Shown here piece by piece: positions 31,934 through 40,281 of a stretch of 64,000 nucleotides of DNA. How positions within the stretch are numbered: the stretch's first letter is position 1; every line of letters begins with the position of its first letter. The DNA comes from Gemmatimonadota bacterium. GTDB taxonomy: Bacteria > Gemmatimonadota > Gemmatimonadetes > Gemmatimonadales > Gemmatimonadaceae. The DNA lies in the NCBI GenBank assembly GCA_026387935.1, contig JAPLKU010000013.1:186001-250000 (forward strand), in the 5' to 3' direction. The notes under the pieces are model-generated. The model saw nothing but the letters and a program-made list of their open reading frames with translations, was not told the DNA's origin and ran no database searches. The position numbers and the translations under genes were made by a program.

Positions 31934-33289
31934 ATGGCCCGCGCCAAGCCCCAACCAAAACAACCGTCCGTCTTTGAGCCCATCGCTGGCCGCGCGCCCC
32001 TCGCGGCGCGCATGAGGCCGCGCACGCTCGACGAAGTGGTCGGCCAGCAACAGATCCTCGGCCCGGGCCGCGCGCTTCGCCAGGCCATCGAGAGCGGCGA
32101 CACGGGCTCTATTCTCTTCTGGGGGCCGCCGGGCTCCGGCAAGACCACCATCGCGCGCGTCATCGCCCACTATGCCAAGGGCGAGTTCGTCCCGTTTTCG
32201 GCAGTGACCGAGGGCGTGCAACGCATTCGCGAGGTAGTCGCAGAGGCCGAAAAGCGACTCGTGTTCGGCCAGCGAACCGTCATCTTCATTGATGAGATCC
32301 ACCGTTTCAATCGGGGCCAGCAGGACGCGCTGTTGCCGCATGTGGAGGCGGGGCTGCTCACGCTGATTGGCGCGACCACGGAGAATCCGAGCTTCGAGAT
32401 CAATGGCGCACTGCTTTCCCGGATGCGCGTGTTCGTGCTTGAGGCGCTGGCGCCCGCTGATATTGCATCACTTCTGAGACGTGCGCTCACCGACCCAATG
32501 CACGGGCTGGGTGAGGACGGTGTCACTGCAAACGATGACGCCGTCGAACTGCTTGCGACCGAGGCCGACGGCGATGCGCGCCGCGCGTTGACGGTGCTCG
32601 AGGCGGCCGCGACACTTGCCGGCAGCGCTCGCGCCAACGGTGGCGAGGCAGTTATCACGAGGGAGATCGTCCGCGAGGCCGCGCAACTCCGCTTTGCGCA
32701 CTACGACAAAAGCGGAGAGCAGCACTATGGAATGATCAGCGCCTATCACAAGGCGCTGCGTGGCAGCGACGCGAATGGCAGTCTCTATTGGCTCGCCCGC
32801 ATGATCCAGGGCGGGGAAGATCCGCTCTACATACTACGTCGCATGATTCGGCTGGCCACGGAAGACATCGGCCTCGCCGATCCGCGCGCGCTCGAAGTGA
32901 CCATTGCCGCGCGCGACGCGTACCAGCAACTCGGTTCACCTGAAGGGGAACTCGCGATCGCCGAGGCATGCGTGTATCTGGCGACGGCACCCAAGAGCAA
33001 TCGCGTGTATGTGGCGTGGAAGGCGGCGATGGACGCGGCCACGGCTACGCCGGCCGCTCAGGTGCCGAAGCACATCCGGAACGCCGTCACCAACCTTATG
33101 AAGGACCTCAAGTACGGCGCGGGCTACCAGTACGCGCACGACGTGCCGGAGGCGTATGTCCCGCAGGAGTACATGCCTGACGAGGTGAAGGAACGCGACT
33201 TCTATGTGCCGGGCGACTTCGGCTTTGAGAAGGACATCGCAAAGCGGATGGCCTGGTGGGCGGAGCTCCGCCGAAAGTCGGCAGAATAG
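31934..33289 (+). CDS. rarA: Replication-associated recombination ATPase RarA (MgsA)
   Basis: RarA is a AAA+ ATPase related to clamp loaders that acts at stalled forks. The 451-residue protein shows LAARMRPRTLDEVVGQQQIL, Walker A GPPGSGKTT at about residues 65-73, Walker B VIFIDEIHRFNRGQQDALLP and the family-specific LIGATTENPSFEINGALLSR. The C-terminal tetramerisation region has SAYHKALRGSDANGSLYWLA, MIQGGEDPLYILRRMIRLA and KYGAGYQYAHD. The ATG is preceded only by a promoter-like TATCTT. Confidence 0.96.
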   Translation: MARAKPQPKQPSVFEPIAGRAPLAARMRPRTLDEVVGQQQILGPGRALRQAIESGDTGSILFWGPPGSGKTTIARVIAHYAKGEFVPFSAVTEGVQRIREVVAEAEKRLVFGQRTVIFIDEIHRFNRGQQDALLPHVEAGLLTLIGATTENPSFEINGALLSRMRVFVLEALAPADIASLLRRALTDPMHGLGEDGVTANDDAVELLATEADGDARRALTVLEAAATLAGSARANGGEAVITREIVREAAQLRFAHYDKSGEQHYGMISAYHKALRGSDANGSLYWLARMIQGGEDPLYILRRMIRLATEDIGLADPRALEVTIAARDAYQQLGSPEGELAIAEACVYLATAPKSNRVYVAWKAAMDAATATPAAQVPKHIRNAVTNLMKDLKYGAGYQYAHDVPEAYVPQEYMPDEVKERDFYVPGDFGFEKDIAKRMAWWAELRRKSAE

Positions 33290-33348
33290 GGGGAGGGCAT
33301 TTTGTGGTTCGCCGGGGTACAATCCGTGATGCACACGTCTTCCGTCCA

Positions 33349-33834
33349 ATGAAATCGTTTATTCGCACGACCGCGATCATCGCTGCTGCCGGAGTCGTCA
33401 TGCTCAGCGCTGGCTGTGCCACGCTCGGCCGTCAGGCCTTTCGCGCGCCGACGGTGGAGCTGCGGGACATTCGCATCCGCGGTATCGGACTCGACGGCGG
33501 TACGCTCGATCTGGTGCTCGATGTGTTCAATCCAAACGAGTTTCGGATGGACGCCACGCGGCTCACCTACACGCTCGTCGCCGACACAACGGTTGTCGCG
33601 ACCGGCGCGGTTACAAAGCGAGTGACGCTACTCAACCGCGCGCGCAGCGAAGTGCTGCTGCCGGTGAGCTTCTCCATGAAGGAGCTTATGGGTGTGGCGC
33701 AGGTGATGCTCAAGAAAGGAAGCGTGGATTACACCGTGAAGGGCGAAGTCACGCTGGACTCGCCGTTCGGTTCCATGACTCGGCCGTTTGAAGGGAAGGC
33801 GCGATTGGACAACTCGCAGCTGATGCCGCGGTAG
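33349..33834 (+). CDS. Lipoprotein with a LEA type-2 / WHy domain
   Basis: This 161-residue secreted lipoprotein has a signal peptide at residues 1-22, and the lipobox LSAGC puts the lipidated Cys at 23. The rest is one beta-rich domain of the LEA14/WHy kind: VELRDIRIRGIGLDGGTLDL, VLDVFNPNEFRMDATRLTYT (the NPNXF core), then GEVTLDSPFGSMTRPFEGKA. Such proteins are often linked to outer-membrane or stress functions, but none is proven. ATG 33349 is the start; TACAAT at 33319 is a credible -10 element with a leader of about 20-25 bases. Confidence 0.88.
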   Translation: MKSFIRTTAIIAAAGVVMLSAGCATLGRQAFRAPTVELRDIRIRGIGLDGGTLDLVLDVFNPNEFRMDATRLTYTLVADTTVVATGAVTKRVTLLNRARSEVLLPVSFSMKELMGVAQVMLKKGSVDYTVKGEVTLDSPFGSMTRPFEGKARLDNSQLMPR

Positions 33835-33922
33835 GGTAGGGCCGGTCGCAGCGCCGCGACGAAGGTGAGCGGTGCTGCGCGGCTGACGGCCCGCTACATG
33901 GTGGTGGAGAGCATGCAGTTCT

Positions 33923-33947
33923 GCTTCCCCGAAGCGAGGAAGGGGAA
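33923..33947. terminator. Possible terminator hairpin between convergent genes
   Basis: CTTCCCC (33923-33929) and GGGGAAG (33941-33947) form a seven-base stem with an 11-base loop, 12 bases past the fabF stop on the minus strand and 89 bases past the lipoprotein stop on the plus strand. There is no T-run, so this is tentative. Confidence 0.35.
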
Positions 33948-33958
33948 GATCCAGATGA

Positions 33959-35206
33959 CTACTCGCTGAATCTTCGGAAGATCACGGTGGCATTGGTGCC
34001 ACCGAAGCCAAACGAATTCGACATTGTTGCATCGAACGCAGCGGTTCTGCTGTGATGTGGCACGCAATCGAGGCCGATGGCCGGGTCGAGAACATCGAGA
34101 TTGATGGTGGGCGGAATCAGGCCGCGCTGCATGGCCAGAATACTGATGATCGCCTCGGCCGCGCCGGCCGCGCCGGTGAGGTGGCCCGTCATCGACTTCG
34201 TAGATGACACAGGAGTCGTGGCCGCGTGTGCACCAAACACCGCGCGAATCGCATTGGCTTCCGCCACGTCACCAATCGGCGTTGAAGTGGCATGCGCATT
34301 GATGTAGCCGATGTCGGCCGGTTCGAGCTCTGCATCGGCGAGCGCTAAACGCATGCAGCGCTGGGCGCTCTCGTGCTCAGGCGGCGGGGCGGTCAGGTGC
34401 GACGCGTCCGCCGTGGCCCCGTAGCCGGCGAGCTCGGCGTGAATCGTGGCGCCTCGCTGGCGTGCGTGCTCGAGCTCCTCAACGACGAGCACGCCGGCGC
34501 CTTCGCCGAGCACAAATCCATCGCGCCCCGCATCGAAGGGACGACTGGCTTGCTGAGGTTCATCGTTGCGCGTCGAAAGCGCCCGCAGTGCGTTGAATCC
34601 AGCGACGCACATGAATCCGATAGGAGCTTCGGCGCCGCCGGCAAGAATGACATCGGCGTCGCCCCGTTGAATGACATGGAGCGCCTCGCCGAGCGCATGG
34701 GAGCTCGTAGCGCACGCCGAATTTGTTGCCCAGTTGGGACCCTTGAAGCCGTGCCGGATGGAGACGTAGCTCCCGGCCACGTTGATCAGCAGCTGGAGAA
34801 TGAAAAACGGACTTACGCTTTGTGCGCCCGAGTCGCCCGCCGCCAGAATGGCACCCGCCACGGACTGTAGTCCGCCAACGCATGACCCGATGATCACGCC
34901 GGCGCGATACGGATCACCGTTGCCCACCGCAAAGCCGGAATCGTGAATCGCCATTTCGGCTGCGGCGGCGGCAAACTGCTGGTACCGATCCATTCGCCGC
35001 GCCTGCTTGCGATCAACAAAGTTCTCGGCGTTGAAGTCGCGCACCTCGCCGGCAAACCGGGTCTGCACGCTGCTCGCGTCGAATAGCGTGATGGGGCCAA
35101 TGCCGCTCCGGCCATGGGCGAGCGCATCCCAGCTCGCCTCGAGACCAGTGCCACAGGGCGTGATGAGGCCCATGCCGGTGATCACGGCGCGGCGGCGGTT
35201 TGTCAT
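33959..35206 (-). CDS. fabF: Beta-ketoacyl-ACP synthase II
   Basis: FabF condenses malonyl-ACP with a growing acyl-ACP in fatty-acid elongation. From ATG 35206 the protein is 415 residues, the normal length, and begins with the usual [15 protein letters not shown]. The catalytic Cys lies in [19 protein letters not shown]. The two His residues of the triad are in [19 protein letters not shown] and [17 protein letters not shown], and [14 protein letters not shown] closes the fold. The frame stays open for 157 further codons upstream, but that part has no resemblance to the family and was not included. It is transcribed alone against its neighbours; no acpP or fabG is beside it. Confidence 0.95.
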   Translation of the reverse strand: MTNRRRAVITGMGLITPCGTGLEASWDALAHGRSGIGPITLFDASSVQTRFAGEVRDFNAENFVDRKQARRMDRYQQFAAAAAEMAIHDSGFAVGNGDPYRAGVIIGSCVGGLQSVAGAILAAGDSGAQSVSPFFILQLLINVAGSYVSIRHGFKGPNWATNSACATSSHALGEALHVIQRGDADVILAGGAEAPIGFMCVAGFNALRALSTRNDEPQQASRPFDAGRDGFVLGEGAGVLVVEELEHARQRGATIHAELAGYGATADASHLTAPPPEHESAQRCMRLALADAELEPADIGYINAHATSTPIGDVAEANAIRAVFGAHAATTPVSSTKSMTGHLTGAAGAAEAIISILAMQRGLIPPTINLDVLDPAIGLDCVPHHSRTAAFDATMSNSFGFGGTNATVIFRRFSE

Positions 35207-35739
35207 CGAGATGAGGGGGGTATGCACGCGTTGAACTACTCGGGATTGAACCAAGTGGCCTCCGAATGGGCGCAGGTCGTCAGCCCCAATATGAACCGAG
35301 CGGTAGGTATGCACTTCACGGTACCCGGCCGTAGGAGCGCGATCAAGCCATCCTCCCGAGGTGACACGTGGAGACTCTTCCCAAGCCACCCAATCGCTGA
35401 GTGCCACTGCCGGCTCACCAGCGAAATCGGCAAAAGCCGATTCCAGTGTTGCGGCGTCGAGGGCGGCGAGACGGCGGACAGTACCAGCGTTGCTCCGAAT
35501 GCTCTGTGACGGAGAAACATACTGAACGAGGTAGGCCATGGCAGGACGCACGTTGGGCCACGAATACTCCAACGTTGCCCATCGCATGAATCCCCAGACG
35601 CCGCGCGCTGCAAATAGCAGCGCGGTGGGAAGGAACTCGCGCCAGTCCTTTGCGCAGGCGCCATTGATTCGCCGCATTCACAAGCCGCAGCGACTTCCGG
35701 AGCGACCAGCGGCAAGGGAAGCGGCGCTAGATTCCTTAC
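35207..35739. other. 533-base region between divergent fabF and hflX
   Basis: No gene is assigned. The minus strand is open in frame with fabF for 157 codons ([20 protein letters not shown] and neighbours look protein-like), so either a fabF extension or a decayed fragment may be present. The only recognised control site is the hflX TAGATT at the right end. Confidence 0.4.
35728..35733 (+). promoter_or_regulatory. Putative -10 element TAGATT before hflX
   Basis: TAGATT lies exactly six bases before the hflX GTG. Transcription would start at or next to the start codon, so the mRNA would be leaderless. hrcA has the same hexamer at the same distance. Confidence 0.5.
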
Positions 35740-37086
35740 GTGGCCAAAGAAATCATCGACCTCGTCGCTCCGCAGGAACGCGCTGTGCTCGTCGGCGCGC
35801 CGCTCAAGCGCAGCAACGCCAAGCATCTTGTGGAGGAACACCTCCGCGAGCTCGAGCGCCTCGCCGACACCGCCGGTGCCAAGATCATTGGTGAACTAAC
35901 GCAGCAAGTCGATCGCCCCGACTCGGCCACCTACATCGGCAAGGGGAAGGTTGACGAGCTCAAGATCATGGTTGAAGAGAAGGACGCGACCCTCGTCATT
36001 TTCGACGACGAACTGACCCCTGCGCAGGGCAAGAATCTCGAAGAGGCCATCGGCAAGCGGGTCATCGACCGCGCCGAACTCATTCTCGACATCTTCGCCG
36101 TCCGCGCGCGCAGCGCCGAAGCCAAGATGCAGGTGGAACTGGCGCAGCTGGAATACTCGCTGCCGCGCCTCACGCGCATGTGGACCCACCTCGAGAAGTT
36201 CCGCGGTGGCATTGGCGTTCGCGGCCCTGGCGAAACGCAGCTCGAAACCGACCGCCGGCTCATCGGGCAGCGCATCAAGGTGCTCAAGGACCGCCTGCAC
36301 GAGGTCACGCGATCCCGCGAGGTTCAGCGCAAGAGTCGGCGCGCGGCGTTCCGTGTGTCGCTCGTGGGTTACACCAATGCAGGCAAGAGTTCGCTGCTTC
36401 GATCGCTGGTGCGCTTGGGCAACGCCGCGGGCCACAGTGCTGCCGAGGACAAGGGCGCCGACATCTTTGTCGAAGACCGCCTCTTCGCCACCCTCGACCC
36501 GCTCACGCGCGACGTGTCGCTCGGCCATGGCGGCACACCGCTCGTCGTCACCGACACCGTGGGTTTCATTCGCAAGCTGCCTCACCACCTGGTGGCGAGC
36601 TTTCGCGCCACTCTCGAGGAAGTGCGCGAGGCCGATCTGCTGCTCCATGTGATCGACGCCGGCAGCCCCACCTGGGAAGAGCAGCGTCTCGTCGTGGACG
36701 AGGTGCTCGCCGAGCTCGAGGTGCACGACCGGCCCGTGCTGCACGTGTTCAACAAAATCGACCGACTCGATGCCGCAGGCCTCGCCGGCCTACGCGAGCG
36801 CATGGGTAACCTGTTGCCCGGTTCGGTATTCGCGAGCGCGGTGGCGCCGCATGGCGTCGATCCGCTGATCGCGGCGCTGCGCACGGCCATGGAGCGGTCA
36901 CGGCCCATCGTGCGGCTACGCGTGCCGGCCGCGGAAGGGAAGCTGCTCGCTGAGATTCACCGGGGCGCGCAGGTGGTGGAGAGCGCGAACGATGAAGAGA
37001 CGGGCGACGTGCTGCTCAGCGTGCGGGCGGATGCGGCCGAAATTGGGAGGTGGGAGCGGTGGGTGAACGCCGGCGCCGTGGCCTGA
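35740..37086 (+). CDS. hflX: Ribosome-associated GTPase HflX
   Basis: HflX splits stalled or heat-damaged 70S ribosomes. The protein has 448 residues. The N-terminal HflX domain has TYIGKGKVDELK, VIFDDELTPAQGKNLEEAIG and RVIDRAELILDIFAVRARS. The middle has GIGVRGPGETQLETDRRLI. The GTPase domain has G1 GYTNAGKSSLL near residue 210, G3 DTVGFIRKLPHHLVASF and G4 FNKIDRLD. The GTG start is supported by the TAGATT six bases upstream and by absence of other good starts. The C-terminal 100 residues contain an extra domain of unknown role. tRNA genes follow on the other strand. Confidence 0.96.
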   Translation: MAKEIIDLVAPQERAVLVGAPLKRSNAKHLVEEHLRELERLADTAGAKIIGELTQQVDRPDSATYIGKGKVDELKIMVEEKDATLVIFDDELTPAQGKNLEEAIGKRVIDRAELILDIFAVRARSAEAKMQVELAQLEYSLPRLTRMWTHLEKFRGGIGVRGPGETQLETDRRLIGQRIKVLKDRLHEVTRSREVQRKSRRAAFRVSLVGYTNAGKSSLLRSLVRLGNAAGHSAAEDKGADIFVEDRLFATLDPLTRDVSLGHGGTPLVVTDTVGFIRKLPHHLVASFRATLEEVREADLLLHVIDAGSPTWEEQRLVVDEVLAELEVHDRPVLHVFNKIDRLDAAGLAGLRERMGNLLPGSVFASAVAPHGVDPLIAALRTAMERSRPIVRLRVPAAEGKLLAEIHRGAQVVESANDEETGDVLLSVRADAAEIGRWERWVNAGAVA

Positions 37087-37099
37087 GCGGCGCTCGAGA

Positions 37100-37126
37100 G
37101 TCGCTCCAGAAGTCGGTACGGCGACC
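37100..37126 (+). repeat. Short repeat GTCGCTCCAGAAG... (copy 2)
   Basis: The 27-base sequence begins GTCGCTCCAGAAG and ends GGCGACC, 14 bases after the hflX stop. Similar sequences follow obg (42709) and dnaJ (47445). The ends GTCGC and GCGAC are complementary. Confidence 0.4.
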
Positions 37127-37200
37127 GGTGCTGCTCTCGGCGCGGGCGGCGCTCGCTCCACTGCTCGAGGCGGCCAAGGAGGAAACTGTTTTACCGAAAG

Positions 37201-37274
37201 TGGGCGCCAAGGGACTCGAACCCCTGACCTCTGCTGTGTGAAAGCAGCGCTCTAACCAGCTGAGCTAGGCGCCC
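37201..37274 (-). tRNA. tRNA-Val (anticodon CAC)
   Basis: The minus strand folds into a complete 74-nt cloverleaf. The acceptor arm is GGGCGCC with GGCGCCC and discriminator A. The D arm is GCTC/GAGC. The anticodon stem CTGCT/AGCAG encloses loop TTCACAC, so the anticodon is CAC, reading GUG valine codons. The T arm is AGGGG TTCGAGT CCCTT with one G-T pair. CCA is not encoded, so the CCA enzyme in this window would be needed. Confidence 0.95.
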
Positions 37275-37292
37275 GTTGTACTGTGTCCAACA

Positions 37293-37298
37293 AATCTA
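37293..37298 (-). promoter_or_regulatory. Putative -10 element TAGATT for tRNA-Val
   Basis: On the minus strand TAGATT lies 18 bases before the mature 5' end of tRNA-Val, a normal distance for a -10 box plus a short 5' leader. Confidence 0.55.
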
Positions 37299-37321
37299 AA
37301 TGGGCGCCGTGCACCCCGAAA

Positions 37322-37393
37322 TGGGCCCTGATGGGGTCGAACCATCGCGCGTTGGATTATGAGTCCACTGCTCTACCGCTGAGCTAAGGGCCC
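37322..37393 (-). tRNA. tRNA-Met (anticodon CAT, elongator type)
   Basis: The minus strand gives a 72-nt cloverleaf: acceptor GGGCCCT/AGGGCCC with A discriminator, D arm GCTC/GAGC, anticodon loop CTCATAA (anticodon CAT) and T arm GATGG TTCGACC CCATC. The G1-C72 pair excludes the initiator. An isoleucine tRNA with lysidine cannot be fully excluded. The outermost anticodon-stem pair (27-43) is a G-A mismatch, which is unusual. CCA is not encoded. Confidence 0.93.
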
Positions 37394-37406
37394 GGCTTCG
37401 CCAGAG

Positions 37407-37412
37407 AATCTA
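37407..37412 (-). promoter_or_regulatory. Putative -10 element TAGATT for tRNA-Met
   Basis: On the minus strand TAGATT lies 13 bases before the mature 5' end of tRNA-Met, which implies a pre-tRNA leader of about seven bases. It is the second tRNA in this pair with the same hexamer. Confidence 0.55.
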
Positions 37413-37532
37413 ACGCGGCTTTTGAGCTATGCGCTCGGGCGGATAGGCAACGTACCTCCACGCGCCGCCGTTCGTGGCCATCTGGACGGCCGCGGCGAGG
37501 ACCGCAGCGCTTCGGCGTGAATACGAGCCAAG

Positions 37533-37820
37533 CTAGACACCTTCCGTCACCAGCAGCTTCGCGATCGTCGTCTTCTTGCGGATCTCCTTGAACGGCTTGT
37601 ACTCCGGCGAGTCGAACCACGCCTTCACTTGAACGACGCTGTCGAACTGGATGATCGTCAGCCGCTTCGGCGCCCAGTCGCCCTCGAGAATCTCAATAGC
37701 GCCGCCGCGGGCGATGTATTTGCCGCCGTACTGTGCGACAGTGGCCGGCGCGCCCACGGCGTATGCCTTGAATCCCTCGGGATCGGTGACTTCAACGTTG
37801 GCGACAAAAAAGGCGGGCAT
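37533..37820 (-). CDS. DUF1330 family protein
   Basis: This 95-residue protein is of the dimeric alpha/beta-barrel superfamily (DUF1330, function unknown). AFFVANVEVTDPEGFKAYAV, GGKYIARGG, EGDWAPKRLTIIQFDSV and AWFDSPEYKPF are the family's conserved steps in order. The ATG has GGAG seven bases before it. TAATTT about 40 bases upstream is a possible -10. It stands alone between the tRNA pair and a frameshifted gene on the other strand. Confidence 0.9.
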   Translation of the reverse strand: MPAFFVANVEVTDPEGFKAYAVGAPATVAQYGGKYIARGGAIEILEGDWAPKRLTIIQFDSVVQVKAWFDSPEYKPFKEIRKKTTIAKLLVTEGV

Positions 37821-37934
37821 CAGACGGGCTCCGATTTGGGGAGTGGAGTAAACAAATTACCGCATTCGCCGCGCGCAGTGAAAACATCTTCCACGCAACC
37901 GATTGATTGCGGCGCCTAGCCCGCGGGGGATCTC

Positions 37935-38170
37935 GTGGACTGGATGCAAACGGTTGATTCAACTTGGCCGGAGATGCGCGTTGGCTTCTCAGAACTCCGC
38001 CACGAGCTTAACACGAGCTGTACCACGAATTTGCCAGCTGTCGTCAGGAAATGGAGGCGATGGAACTGCGCCTCTCTTCGAAAATCGACGACAAGTTGGC
38101 AGGGTTGCTCAAGTGGCCGTTCCTGTTCTGGCTCGGGACGATGGCTGTGGTGCTCCTCGGGCGACGGTAG
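37935..38170 (+). pseudogene. Frameshifted gene for a small coiled-coil protein with a C-terminal membrane helix
   Basis: The frame from GTG 37935 reads a helical segment (EMRVGFSELRHELN) up to about 38014. The sequence then continues sensibly only in another frame: ELYHEFASCRQEMEAMELRL, then KIDDKLAGLLKWPFLFWLGT, a membrane helix and a stop at 38170. The joined product would be about 78 residues with helical heptads and one C-terminal membrane anchor, a common small-protein type. A single indel near 38012 explains it. Sequencing error is possible. A short start at an internal ATG could still give the membrane part. Confidence 0.55.
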
Positions 38171-38208
38171 GGGCAAGTTCGCTGCAAACGCGGCAAGCTA
38201 AACCCTGC

Positions 38209-38214
38209 TAGTTT
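38209..38214 (+). promoter_or_regulatory. Putative -10 element TAGTTT before the heptose kinase gene
   Basis: TAGTTT lies three bases before GTG 38218 and six before GTG 38221. The six-base spacing equals that of hflX and hrcA, which favours GTG 38221 as the start of a leaderless message. Confidence 0.3.
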
Positions 38215-38217
38215 GCT

Positions 38218-39222
38218 GTGGTGCCGAGCGAACTGATCCCCCGCAAGCGCCTCGAATCGCTGCTGACCGCCGCCCGCGGGAAGCACGTCGTCGTTGTCGG
38301 AGACGCGATGCTCGACGTCTACCTCCGCGGTGACGTCGATCGCGTATCCCCCGAAGCGCCTGTTGCCGTTGTCCGTGTCACGGATCGCAAATACGCCCTC
38401 GGTGGCGCCGCCAATGTGGCGCAGAATGTCATCGCTGCCGGCGCGCGCGTGGATCTCGTCGCGGCCATCGGCAACGACGAACACGCCAAGCAGGTTCGCG
38501 AGATGCTGCGCGCACTCGGCGCCGACTCCGGCGGCCTGGTCGCGACCGATCGCCCGACCACCACCAAGACCCGCGTAGTCGCCCGTTCGCAGCAGTTGCT
38601 GCGCGTTGATGAAGAACGTGACGACGATCTCTCCGTCGGTGATCTCGCGCAGGTAACGGCTGCTGCGCTCAAGGCCCTCGCGCACGCTGATGCGCTTGTG
38701 TTCGAGGACTACAACAAGGGCGTGCTCGTCGAGTCGCTGATTGCCGAACTGATCACGGCCGCACGCGCGCGGAAGATCCCGATTGTCGTGGACCCCAAGT
38801 ACAAGAACTTCTTCGTCTACAAGGGCGCAACGGTGTTCAAGCCGAACCGTCGCGAACTCGAATCCGCGCTCGGCGCGGCCGTCGACGTGGACCACGACGC
38901 GAATCTGCCGAGTGTGGTGGAGCGGCTCGGCGCGGACTCGCTGTTGCTCACGCTGAGCGAGCGCGGCATGGCGTTGATTGAACGTGGGACGAAGGGCGTG
39001 CATCGCATTCCAACCACGGCGCGCGAGGTGTATGACGTGGTCGGCGCAGGTGACACGGTCACCGCGTACCTCGCCGCGATGCTTGCCGCCGGCGCGACGC
39101 CACTCGAGGCGGCCATCGTCGCGAACTTCGCGGCCGGCGTCGAAGTAGGGAAGAGTGGCGCGGCGACGGTGTCGCCTGCCGAGATTCTTGCCGCGTTCGA
39201 CGATCATAGCGCGAGCAGCTAG
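38218..39222 (+). CDS. D-glycero-beta-D-manno-heptose-7-phosphate kinase (RfaE domain I)
   Basis: This PfkB-family sugar kinase phosphorylates heptose 7-phosphate at C1 on the way to ADP-heptose. The 334-residue length corresponds to the kinase half of HldE alone (HldA/RfaE1 type); the cytidylyltransferase-like half is absent and must be encoded elsewhere. Motifs are VVVGDAMLDVYLRGDVDRVS, GGAANVAQNVIAAGA, the catalytic loop GAGDTVTAYLAA, and DPKYKNFFVYKGATVFKPN. Two GTG codons in a row (38218, 38221) are possible starts. With gmhA at 27 kb it supports LPS heptose synthesis. Confidence 0.92.
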   Translation: MVPSELIPRKRLESLLTAARGKHVVVVGDAMLDVYLRGDVDRVSPEAPVAVVRVTDRKYALGGAANVAQNVIAAGARVDLVAAIGNDEHAKQVREMLRALGADSGGLVATDRPTTTKTRVVARSQQLLRVDEERDDDLSVGDLAQVTAAALKALAHADALVFEDYNKGVLVESLIAELITAARARKIPIVVDPKYKNFFVYKGATVFKPNRRELESALGAAVDVDHDANLPSVVERLGADSLLLTLSERGMALIERGTKGVHRIPTTAREVYDVVGAGDTVTAYLAAMLAAGATPLEAAIVANFAAGVEVGKSGAATVSPAEILAAFDDHSASS

Positions 39223-39224
39223 TC

Positions 39225-40238
39225 ATGCAAGGCGCGCGCGAAATCTCCGTTGATGTCGAGGTCACCCGCGCCGACGTGATCGAATCACGCCACCGCGTGC
39301 ATGCCGCGGTGATTGGTGACGACGATTCGCTGACGGACTTCGCACGCGAGTCAGGCCTCGTCACCATGTGGCGCTCCTGCTCGAAGCTCTTTCAGGTGCT
39401 GCCCTTTCTCGCAAGCGGCGGGTTCGATCAACTCGGGTGGGGCAGTGAACAACTCGCACTCTCCTGTGCCTCGCATGGCGGCGAGCCCGAGCACGTCGCG
39501 CTCGCAGCGCGCATGCTCGACTCCATCGGACTCGAAGAAGGCGATCTCGCCTGCGGGCCGCACGAGCCACTCTCGGCTCGCGGCGTGAAAATGGCGCGCG
39601 AACTCGGCACCCCCTGGACACGACTGCATAACAATTGTTCGGGCAAGCATGCGTCGATGCTCGCGCGCGCCTTTACCGCCGGTTGGCCCACGGGCGGTTA
39701 TGAGCGCGCCGACCACGCGGTGCAGCGCGCCTGCCTTGATGAGGTGGCGTCGTGGAGTGGCGTGTCCACGGATGACATGCCGATTGGCGTTGATGGCTGC
39801 GGTGTGACGGTGATGGCGCTGCCGCTCGATCGCATGGCGCTCGCCTATGCGCGGTGGGGCCGCGCGGTGGAAGCGGCCGATGAGTTGCCGTCGCGCACGG
39901 CGGCGGCGATTCGCGCGCATCCGCATCTGCTGGGTGGCACCGATCGGTTTGACACCGTGCTCATCGAAGAGACCAAGGGCGCGATCATCTCCAAGGTCGG
40001 CGCTGAGGGCGTGCACTGCGCCACCGTGCCGGCGATGGGGATTGGCGTGGCAATCAAGGTGGAAGACGGCACCATTCGCGCCCAGCACATCGCGCTGCTC
40101 CGGGTACTGCAGCAGGTGGGCGCGTTGCCGCACGTGCTACCGCCTCGGCTCGCCGAGTGGACGCACCGCGCGATCCGCAATACGCGCGGGGAGATTGTGG
40201 GCGAAGTGCGCGCGGCGATGAGTCAGCTGCCGGAGTAG
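39225..40238 (+). CDS. Asparaginase, Asparaginase_II (Rhizobium-type) family
   Basis: This 337-residue cytoplasmic amidohydrolase is of the family related to the Rhizobium etli enzyme (PF06089), not to the E. coli AnsA/AnsB fold. VEVTRADVIESRHRVHAAVI at the start, NNCSGKHASMLA with the active-site Ser/Lys/Cys region, VDGCGVTVMALPL and AKVG-like ISKVGAEGVHCA are characteristic. The start is an ATG two bases after the heptose kinase stop, so the two are co-transcribed although unrelated in function. Asparagine hydrolysis is inferred from the family. Confidence 0.88.
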   Translation: MQGAREISVDVEVTRADVIESRHRVHAAVIGDDDSLTDFARESGLVTMWRSCSKLFQVLPFLASGGFDQLGWGSEQLALSCASHGGEPEHVALAARMLDSIGLEEGDLACGPHEPLSARGVKMARELGTPWTRLHNNCSGKHASMLARAFTAGWPTGGYERADHAVQRACLDEVASWSGVSTDDMPIGVDGCGVTVMALPLDRMALAYARWGRAVEAADELPSRTAAAIRAHPHLLGGTDRFDTVLIEETKGAIISKVGAEGVHCATVPAMGIGVAIKVEDGTIRAQHIALLRVLQQVGALPHVLPPRLAEWTHRAIRNTRGEIVGEVRAAMSQLPE

Positions 40239-40281
40239 GTCCCTCCGACGTTCGCTGTTGGCGACACGCGGCGCAGTTGTG

